This document shows, in pieces, positions 14,544-20,434 of a DNA stretch of 20,434 nucleotides (the stretch's first letter is position 1; every line of letters starts with the position of its first letter). The notes beneath the pieces were generated by a model that saw only the letters and a list, made by a program, of their open reading frames with translations, made no database searches and was not told the origin of the DNA. Origin of the DNA: JAUXFS01 sp050329575 (lineage in GTDB: Bacteria; Pseudomonadota; Alphaproteobacteria; Rhodospirillales; Defluviicoccaceae); NCBI GenBank assembly GCA_050329575.1, contig JBHJOP010000062.1, positions 1 through 20,434 of the forward strand, in the 5' to 3' direction. The translations under genes and the position numbers were made by a program.

Positions 14544-15596
14544 TCATCCGCGGAACGCTTCCAGGATGTTGTCCACGGCCAGGGTGACGGTGAGGCGCCC
14601 CTCGGCGACATCGCGTTCGATCCGCGGCAGGCGATCCACCACCGCCGGATGGCTCTTCAGCGAATCGAGCAGCCGGTTCTCGAGCATGTTCCACATCCAG
14701 CGGATCCGCTGGCGGCGACGCTTCTCGTTCAACTCGCCGGTCGCCAGCAACGTGGTCTTGTGCTCGACGATCTTCTCCCACAGGCCGTCGAGGCCCATGC
14801 CCTTCAGCGCGCTGCACAGCATCACCGGCGGCAGCCAGTTGGGGCTGGTGTGCTTCATGATCTTGAGCGCGTTGCGGTAGTGAACGGCCGCCTGCTTGGC
14901 CTTTCGTTCGTTGTCGCCGTCGGCCTTGTTGACGGCGATCATGTCGGCGATCTCGAGGACGCCCTTCTTGATCCCCTGCAGCTCGTCGCCGGCTCCCGGC
15001 AGCATCAGCACCAGGAAGAAATCGGTCATCTCGGAGACGGCGATCTCGTTCTGGCCGGCCCCGACCGTTTCCACCAGGATGACGTCGAAGCCCGCCGCCT
15101 CGCAGACGATCATCGTCGCGCGGGTAGCCCGCGCCACCCCGCCCAGCGTACCCGACGAGGGCGATGGCCGGATGAAGGCGTTGGGATCGACGGACAGATC
15201 CACCATCCGCGTCTTGTCGCCGAGGATGCTGCCGCCGCTGACGCTGCTGCTCGGGTCGACGGCCAGCACCGCGAGCTTGTGGCCGGCCCTGGTCAGCATG
15301 CAGCCGAACGCCTCGATGAACGTGCTCTTGCCGACCCCCGGCACGCCGGTGATGCCGATCCGGTGCGCCCGCTTGTCGTCGGAGACGGCGCGCAGGTGGT
15401 CGAGCAGCATCAGCAGGATTTCCTGCGCCATCTCCTGATGCCGGGGATTGCGGCTTTCGATGACGGTGATCGTCCGGCCGAGCATCGTGCGATCGCCGGA
15501 AATGACGCCGTCCACGTAGTCGCCGACGGTGAAGCGCGCCCGCGCCGGAGCGTGGGCGGCTGCGGGCGCGACGGCCGCTTTCGGGCCGATCGCCAT
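14544..15596 (-). CDS. meaB: Methylmalonyl-CoA mutase chaperone GTPase MeaB/ArgK
   Basis: A G3E-family GTPase of 350 residues that gates cobalamin loading and protects or reactivates methylmalonyl-CoA mutase. Walker A is GITGVPGVGKSTFIE. The Mg/switch region is LAVDPSSSVSGGSILGDKTR, the switch III/Walker B region is ILVETVGAGQNE, and the base-recognition motif is NKADGDN. The C-terminal dimerisation arm is complete. It starts 3 nt after the mutB stop in the same operon, so stoichiometric, coupled expression is likely. The old name ArgK (arginine transport kinase) is a misassignment for such proteins. Confidence 0.94.
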   Translation of the reverse strand: MAIGPKAAVAPAAAHAPARARFTVGDYVDGVISGDRTMLGRTITVIESRNPRHQEMAQEILLMLLDHLRAVSDDKRAHRIGITGVPGVGKSTFIEAFGCMLTRAGHKLAVLAVDPSSSVSGGSILGDKTRMVDLSVDPNAFIRPSPSSGTLGGVARATRATMIVCEAAGFDVILVETVGAGQNEIAVSEMTDFFLVLMLPGAGDELQGIKKGVLEIADMIAVNKADGDNERKAKQAAVHYRNALKIMKHTSPNWLPPVMLCSALKGMGLDGLWEKIVEHKTTLLATGELNEKRRRQRIRWMWNMLENRLLDSLKSHPAVVDRLPRIERDVAEGRLTVTLAVDNILEAFRG

Positions 15597-15599
15597 CGG

Positions 15600-17807
15600 C
15601 TAGGCCGCTTCGCTGGTGTACCCCAGCTGCTTGTTGAGGGTCGCCAGCAACGACGACGCCGCTTCGCCGATCACCGTGCCCGGCGGGAAGATCGCCTCGG
15701 CGCCGGCCTTGTAGAGGGCGTCGTAGTCCTGTGGCGGAATGACGCCGCCGACGACGATCAGGATGTCCTCGCGGCCCTGCCTGCGCAACTCCTCCTTCAG
15801 TTCCGGCACCAGCGTCAGGTGGCCGGCCGCCAGCGAGCTCGCGCCGATGATGTGGACGTCGTTCTCCACCGCCTGGCGGGCCACTTCCGCCGGGGTCTGG
15901 AACAGGGGCCCGATGTCGACGTCGAAGCCGAGGTCGGCGAACGCGCTGGCGATCACCTTCTGGCCGCGGTCGTGGCCGTCCTGCCCCATCTTGGCGATCA
16001 GGATTCGCGGCCGACGGCCGTCGTCCGCCTCGAAGCGCTCGACCAGCTTGTGGACCTTCTTGACGACGTCCGACATCTCTCCGACCTCCGAGCGATAGAC
16101 GCCGGAGATCGCCCGGATCTCCGCCTTGTGGCGGCCCCAGACCTTCTCCAGAGCGTTGCTGATCTCACCGACCGAGCACCGGGCACGGGCGGCGTCGACG
16201 GCGAGCTGGAGCAGGTTGCCTTCGCCGGCTTCGGCGCTCCTGGTCAGGGCGTTCAGCTTGCGCTCCACCTCCGCCGGATCGCGGCTGGCCCGCAGTTCCT
16301 CCAGCTGCCTGATCTGCTGACGGCGCACTTCCGCATTCTCGACCTTCAGCACCTCCACGTTCTCGGCGTGATCGAGCAGGTACTTGTTGACGCCGACGAC
16401 GGTCTGGCGGCCGGAGTCGATCCGTGCCTGGGTGCGCGCCGCCGCCTCCTCGATCCGCAGCTTCGGAATGCCGGCCTCGATCGCCTTCGCCATGCCGCCG
16501 GATTCCTCGACCTCCTGGATGTGCCCCCAGGCGCGCTCCGCCAGATCGCGGGTCAGTCGCTCGACGTAATAGCTGCCGCCCCACGGGTCGACCACCTGGG
16601 TCGTGCCGCTCTCCTGCTGCAGGAACAGCTGCGTGTTGCGGGCGATGCGGGCGCTGAAATCGGTCGGCAGCGCCAGCGCCTCGTCGAACGAGTTGGTATG
16701 CAGCGACTGGGTGTGACCCTGTGTCGCCGCCATCGCCTCGACGCAGGTGCGCACCACGTTGTTGTAGACGTCCTGGGCGGTGAGGCTCCAGCCCGACGTC
16801 TGGGAGTGGGTCCTGAGCGCCAGCGATTTGTCGTTCTTGGGATCGAACTGCTTGATCAGCTTCGCCCACAGCATGCGGGCGGCCCGCATCTTGGCGATCT
16901 CCATGTAGAAGTTCATGCCGATCGCCCAGAAGAACGACAGCCGCGGCGCGAACTGGTCGATGGTCAGGCCGGCCTTCATCCCGCAGCGGGCGTACTCGAC
17001 GCCGTCGGCCAGCGTATAGGCCATCTCCAGGTCGGCCGTCGCCCCGGCCTCCTGCATGTGGTAGCCGGAGATGCTGATGCTGTTGAACTTCGGCATGTTC
17101 CGGGAGGTGAACGCGAAGATGTCGGAGATGATCCGCATCGACGGCTCGGGCGGGTAGATGTAGGTGTTGCGAACCATGAACTCCTTGAGGATGTCGTTCT
17201 GGATCGTCCCGGCCAGCTGCTCCGGCTTCACCCCCTGCTCTTCCGCCGCCACGATGTAGAGGGCGAGGATCGGCAGCACCGCCCCGTTCATGGTCATCGA
17301 CACCGTCATCTGGTCGAGCGGGATGCGGTCGAACAGCACCCGCATGTCCATGATCGAATCGATCGCCACCCCCGCCATGCCGACGTCGCCGGCGACCCGC
17401 GGGTTGTCCGAGTCGTAGCCGCGGTGGGTGGCGAGGTCGAACGCCACCGACAACCCCTTCTGTCCCGCCGCCAGGTTACGGCGATAGAACGCGTTGCTGT
17501 CCTTGGCGGTCGAGAAGCCGGCGTACTGGCGGACCGTCCACGGCCGCGTCACGTACATCGTCGAATAGGGGCCGCGCAGGAACGGCGGCATGCCCGGCAT
17601 CGTGTCGAGATGATCGAGCCCGTCGAGATCGGCCGCCGAGTAGAACGGCTTGACCAGGATCTGCTCCGGCGTCTCCCAGACCACCGAGTCCGGCGACTTG
17701 CCGGTCTCGGCCTCGAACCCTGCCGCCCACGCGTCGCGGCCGTCGCCGCCGGCCGGCCGGTTCTGCGGGTCCAGGTGGATGTCGGCGAAATTGGGGATGT
17801 TGGTCAT
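15600..17807 (-). CDS. mutB: Methylmalonyl-CoA mutase, catalytic large subunit
   Basis: The adenosylcobalamin-dependent catalytic subunit, 735 residues, interconverting (R)-methylmalonyl-CoA and succinyl-CoA. The N-terminal TIM barrel shows MPPFLRGPYSTMYVTRPWTV and AFDLATHRGYDSDN. The acyl-CoA channel segments include RTHSQTSGWSLTAQDVYNNV and TNSFDEALALPTDFSARIAR. The C-terminal B12 domain carries GQDGHDRG with the cobalt-coordinating histidine at 612, then ASSLAAGH and VVGGVIPPQD. The frame is open far upstream over mutA; the start chosen is the ATG of MTNIPNFADIHLD, which overlaps the mutA stop by 4 bp (ATGA). The length is normal. Confidence 0.96.
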   Translation of the reverse strand: MTNIPNFADIHLDPQNRPAGGDGRDAWAAGFEAETGKSPDSVVWETPEQILVKPFYSAADLDGLDHLDTMPGMPPFLRGPYSTMYVTRPWTVRQYAGFSTAKDSNAFYRRNLAAGQKGLSVAFDLATHRGYDSDNPRVAGDVGMAGVAIDSIMDMRVLFDRIPLDQMTVSMTMNGAVLPILALYIVAAEEQGVKPEQLAGTIQNDILKEFMVRNTYIYPPEPSMRIISDIFAFTSRNMPKFNSISISGYHMQEAGATADLEMAYTLADGVEYARCGMKAGLTIDQFAPRLSFFWAIGMNFYMEIAKMRAARMLWAKLIKQFDPKNDKSLALRTHSQTSGWSLTAQDVYNNVVRTCVEAMAATQGHTQSLHTNSFDEALALPTDFSARIARNTQLFLQQESGTTQVVDPWGGSYYVERLTRDLAERAWGHIQEVEESGGMAKAIEAGIPKLRIEEAAARTQARIDSGRQTVVGVNKYLLDHAENVEVLKVENAEVRRQQIRQLEELRASRDPAEVERKLNALTRSAEAGEGNLLQLAVDAARARCSVGEISNALEKVWGRHKAEIRAISGVYRSEVGEMSDVVKKVHKLVERFEADDGRRPRILIAKMGQDGHDRGQKVIASAFADLGFDVDIGPLFQTPAEVARQAVENDVHIIGASSLAAGHLTLVPELKEELRRQGREDILIVVGGVIPPQDYDALYKAGAEAIFPPGTVIGEAASSLLATLNKQLGYTSEAA

Positions 17808-19909
17808 TGGTCGATCACTCCCAGCAAGGCGAGGGCCGAACGGGCGCTCGCCAGAACGTCCGCCCCCAGGAAGATGTAGTCGTCGACGCCGGCCTGCGCG
17901 TAGGCCTCCTTCTTGTCGCCCGGCTGTCCCGCCATGTACAGCCGCTCGCAGCCCGCCGCCTTGAGGGCCGGGGCGACCGTCGCCACCATCTCCTCGTAGA
18001 GCGGATCGGCCGAGCACAGGATGGCGATCTTGGCGCCGCTGTCCTTGAACGCCTTGGCACAGGACTCGGCGTCGCCGAAGCCGGTGTTGGTCAGCGCCTC
18101 GATGCCGCCGACCTCGAAGAAGTTCTTCGCGAACGTGGCGCGGGCGGTGTGCTTGGCGATGGGGCCGAGGTTGGCGAGGAAGATCGCCGGCCGCTTGCCG
18201 GTCTTCGCACGATAGACGTCGCTGGCATCGCGCAGGACCTCGAACTTCTCCGACAGCCGATGCCGCGGAAGCGCCGCCACCGATGCGCCGCTGCCCCGCA
18301 GCGCTGCGGCCATCGCGCCGAGGGTCGCGCCGCCGGCGGCGGCGGCGAACACGGCGGCGGTCACGCCGTCGCCCGTCGCCGACTTGATGGCATCGACCGA
18401 CGCCGCGGATCGGCCGCGCGTGGTCGCCAGACGATCCTTGGCCGCCTTCGCCGCCGCCGCGATGTCCGGCTGTTCCGGCGCCGGCAGCGTCTCGGCGATG
18501 TTCGGGAACTCGCTGACGCCGGTGAGCGGATCGCGCCGCCGCGCCAGGTTCTTCTCGCGCTCGGCGTAGGATGCGGCGATCCTGCCGGCGAAACTGCCGT
18601 CGCTCAGCACCTTGACGAGGCCGCCGGCGGTCTCGATCTGCTGGAACTCCGCCCACGCGGCGCGGGCGAGCTCGTCGGTGCGGGTTTCCACGTACCAGGA
18701 TCCGGCCGCCGGATCGATCACCTTGGCGATGTTCGACTCCTCCGCCAGCACGACGTGGGTGTTGCGGGCGACCCGGCGCCCGAGATCGTCCGGCAGCCCG
18801 AGCACGGCGTTGAACGGCAGCACCGTCACGCTCTCGGCCCCGCCGACGGCGGCCCCGAAGCAGGCGACCGTCGTCCGCAGCATGTTCACCCACGGGTCGC
18901 GGCGGCTCATCATCCGCTCGGCGGTCTTCGCATGCAGGCGCATCGCCCGTGCCGGTCCGCCGGCGCCGCAGGCTTCGGCGACGCGCGCCCACATCTTCCG
19001 CGCCGCCCGCAGCTTGCAGATCGCCAGGAACTGGTTGCAGTCGACCGACAAGGTGAACAGGATCTGGCGGCAGGCGGCGTCGATGTCCATCCCGGCCGCC
19101 GTCATCGCCCGCAGGTACGCCACCGCCGTCGCCATCGCGGCGGCGAGATCCTGGGTCTCGGACGCACCGGCGTCGTGATAGCAGGAGGTGTCGACGCCGA
19201 CGGCCGTCACGTTCGGGTAAGCCTTCGCGGTGTGCCTCGCCAGGTCCGCCATCTGCGCCAGCGCCGCCTCGACGGCGACCGGCAGGCTGCCGGTCCGCGC
19301 CAGCACCCCGATCGGATCGGCGTTGAAGGCGCCCTGCGCCTTGTCGGCGGCGATGCCGCGCCGCTCCCAGAGGCCGGCGAGCAGGCCGGCGGCGGGCAGG
19401 AACTGCGCGCCGGCGTCGAGCGCCACCGCGGCCATGTCGAGATGAACGCCGGTCAGCAGCAGATCGAGATCGTCCACCGAATAGACCATGATGCCGTTCG
19501 CGCCCGCCAGCGACGCGGCGCCGTCGGCGTCGAGCCCGGCGCGGACGGCGTCGTCGAAGCGCAGGATCACCGAGCCGACGCCCCGTTCCAGTTCCTTGAG
19601 GATGACCTCGTTGCACTTGGCGGGATCGGGATGGTCATGGATCTGCCGCACGTCCCAGTCGGACATCCGGGTTCCGGCCGCGGTGGACCCGCGGGTGAAC
19701 GGCATCCCACCCGGAAACCCCGACGGATCGCCAGCGGATGGCCAGTCCTGACGCGTGTACAGCGGGCGAACGGTGATGCCCTCGTAGGTTCTGGTGAACA
19801 TCCTCTTGTCGAAGGGCGCCCCCTTGAGCGCCTTCTCGACTTCCGCCACCCATCCGTCATACGTCGGCTTGGTGAACTCTTCGGTGAATTTCAGGTGCTG
19901 GCTGGTCAT
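17804..19909 (-). CDS. mutA: Methylmalonyl-CoA mutase, small subunit
   Basis: The non-catalytic subunit of the heterodimeric mutase, 701 residues, somewhat longer than many MutA proteins. It retains the barrel fold (VRPLYTRQDWPS, then GWDVRQIHDHPDP-like WDVRQIHDHPDPAKCNEV, and LAEESNIAKVIDPAAGSWYVE). The C-terminal domain (from about residue 565) keeps the B12-domain fold (PAIFLANLGPIAKHTARATF, then GVDDYIFLGADVLA). It lacks the DxHxxG cobalt motif, as expected for MutA. I start at the ATG of MTSQHLKFTEEF; the open frame extends 47 codons upstream through Arg-rich leader sequence with no homology. A weak GGGAA lies before this ATG. It is first in the operon. Confidence 0.93.
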   Translation of the reverse strand: MTSQHLKFTEEFTKPTYDGWVAEVEKALKGAPFDKRMFTRTYEGITVRPLYTRQDWPSAGDPSGFPGGMPFTRGSTAAGTRMSDWDVRQIHDHPDPAKCNEVILKELERGVGSVILRFDDAVRAGLDADGAASLAGANGIMVYSVDDLDLLLTGVHLDMAAVALDAGAQFLPAAGLLAGLWERRGIAADKAQGAFNADPIGVLARTGSLPVAVEAALAQMADLARHTAKAYPNVTAVGVDTSCYHDAGASETQDLAAAMATAVAYLRAMTAAGMDIDAACRQILFTLSVDCNQFLAICKLRAARKMWARVAEACGAGGPARAMRLHAKTAERMMSRRDPWVNMLRTTVACFGAAVGGAESVTVLPFNAVLGLPDDLGRRVARNTHVVLAEESNIAKVIDPAAGSWYVETRTDELARAAWAEFQQIETAGGLVKVLSDGSFAGRIAASYAEREKNLARRRDPLTGVSEFPNIAETLPAPEQPDIAAAAKAAKDRLATTRGRSAASVDAIKSATGDGVTAAVFAAAAGGATLGAMAAALRGSGASVAALPRHRLSEKFEVLRDASDVYRAKTGKRPAIFLANLGPIAKHTARATFAKNFFEVGGIEALTNTGFGDAESCAKAFKDSGAKIAILCSADPLYEEMVATVAPALKAAGCERLYMAGQPGDKKEAYAQAGVDDYIFLGADVLASARSALALLGVIDQ

Positions 19910-19986
19910 GAGGTTCCCGCCCCGATCGTTGGTCGACCTACGTCTTGTTCCGCGCCGGACGGCTTGCCCGCTTCGCGACGCGGAGT

Positions 19987-20048
19987 CCCTCGAGCCGCCC
20001 GAGGGCCGACCGGAAGGGCCGGAGACCCCGCAAGGCCGGAGTACCCGC
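19987..20048 (-). promoter_or_regulatory. mutA: Structured mutA leader: hairpin and tandem repeat
   Basis: Within the predicted leader, CCCTCG (19987-19992) pairs with CGAGGG (20000-20005). Next to it lie two imperfect tandem copies, AAGGGCCGGAGACCCCGC (20014-20031) and AAGGCCGGAGTACCCGC (20032-20048). No B12-box or other cobalamin riboswitch core is recognisable, so regulation by this leader is only a possibility. Confidence 0.4.
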
Positions 20049-20077
20049 AAAGTACGTGACGATCAGAACAGCGTCAA
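20049..20077 (-). promoter_or_regulatory. mutA: Promoter of the mutA-mutB-meaB operon
   Basis: On the minus strand TTGACG (20077-20072), a 17-nt spacer and TACTTT (20054-20049) make a close sigma-70-type match. The predicted leader to the mutA ATG is about 130 nt. It is the best promoter match I see in the window. Confidence 0.55.
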
Positions 20078-20150
20078 GCGAACGAGCGGGCCCGAAACAC
20101 CGCCGCCGCGCCCGCAACAGAGACACGGCGGATCGAAGTTTCCGCACCTT

Positions 20151-20174
20151 GCCGGCGCGATCCCTCGCGCCGGC
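20151..20174 (-). terminator. Hairpin after frdD, probable terminator
   Basis: GCCGGCGCGA (20151-20160) and TCGCGCCGGC (20165-20174) form a perfect 10-bp stem with a 4-nt loop, 5 bp beyond the frdD stop. There is no T-run. Its position between frdD and the mutA promoter suggests it separates the two transcripts. Confidence 0.55.
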
Positions 20175-20179
20175 CGCGG

Positions 20180-20434
20180 TCAAATCCCCACGAGGGCCAC
20201 GATCGTCGCGATCGTCCCCAGCGCCGCCAGACCGTAGACGACGAAGGCGACGGGCGTATCCGCCCGAATCCCGAAATCGTGGGCGACCACCCGGAGTCGA
20301 TGGGCGACGTGCCACAGGGTCAGGAACAGGATGCCGAAGACGATGATCTTGATCAGCCAGTGACCGACGAACGCCTGCATCGTCTCGTAGGACAGCGCGC
20401 CGGAGAACGCGCCGAACAGCGCGAACAGCGCCGT
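20180..20434 (-). CDS. frdD: Fumarate reductase subunit D, C-terminal part (runs off the window)
   Basis: The last 84 residues of a small membrane protein, in frame to the right edge of the window; the N-terminus lies outside. It reads ALSYETMQAFVGHWLIKI, then LTLWHVAHRLRVVAHDFGI, then VFVYGLAAL-like AFVVYGLAALGTIATIV. This parallels E. coli FrdD, whose matching parts include ALSYERVLAFAQSFIGR, an LHRMHHAMHDL block and FYGLAAILTVVTLI. Two TM helices are visible, and the HR-x5-HD spacing is conserved. FrdD anchors the FrdAB catalytic dimer and helps form the quinol site. frdC, frdB and frdA are expected further right. A short internal ATG at residue 19 is not the real start. Confidence 0.88.
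   Translation of the reverse strand, partial: TALFALFGAFSGALSYETMQAFVGHWLIKIIVFGILFLTLWHVAHRLRVVAHDFGIRADTPVAFVVYGLAALGTIATIVALVGI

Noticed and set aside
14649..17879. Plus-strand open frame of 1,076 codons opposite meaB and mutB, and another of 750 codons opposite mutA
   Set aside because: Mirror frames of high-GC coding sequence; biased composition, no ribosome binding site, no family blocks, and the opposite strand encodes textbook mutase proteins.
19910..20150. Cobalamin riboswitch upstream of mutA
   Set aside because: Searched the minus-strand leader for B12-box-like sequence; nothing recognisable.

Overview
The window is a chromosomal stretch of very high GC content, about 70% by eye. 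Two stretches stand apart: a low-GC gene at 192-707 and a mixed, largely non-coding stretch at about 9450-10180. The gene set points to an alphaproteobacterium: an AapJQMP-type general amino acid ABC transporter, a BioMNY biotin ECF transporter, and a two-subunit methylmalonyl-CoA mutase with its MeaB chaperone. A fumarate reductase anchor gene (frdD) at the right edge suggests a lineage with some anaerobic or microaerobic metabolism. I cannot name the genus from the sequence.

Layout, left to right. A REP-like GGAAA/TTTCC palindrome and an AT-rich orphan membrane protein (192-707) look acquired. They are followed by a SIMPL-domain protein and the murein endopeptidase MepA (817-2437, plus strand). 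Tail to tail with mepA lies the aap operon on the minus strand (aapJ, aapQ, aapM, aapP, read from 6693 down to 2465). A perfect 12-bp hairpin lies between the binding-protein gene and the permease genes. Divergent from aapJ is bioM-bioN-bioY (6922-8883, plus), closed by a hairpin plus T-run. Next comes an accessory stretch: an intact HicB antitoxin, a HicA toxin gene that loses homology in mid-domain, and about 720 bp without a credible gene. That stretch holds several inverted repeats and two arrays of TGACGA spaced about one helical turn apart. An RMD1/DUF155 protein (minus), cyclopropane fatty acid synthase and a di-iron ferritin-like protein (both plus), and a PAPS-dependent sulfotransferase (minus) follow.

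The right quarter is a minus-strand metabolic operon, mutA-mutB-meaB. It has a 4-bp mutA/mutB overlap, a 3-bp mutB/meaB gap, a well-formed -35/-10 promoter and a leader of about 130 nt carrying a tandem repeat. Immediately upstream, on the same strand, is the 3' end of frdD. Together these link fumarate, succinate, succinyl-CoA and methylmalonyl-CoA. The direction in vivo, propionate assimilation or propionate/succinate production, cannot be settled here because the epimerase and the carboxylase or decarboxylase are outside the window.

Most of the window is ordinary housekeeping and transport. The least explained DNA is 9312-10179: a broken toxin gene joined to repeat-rich, non-coding sequence.
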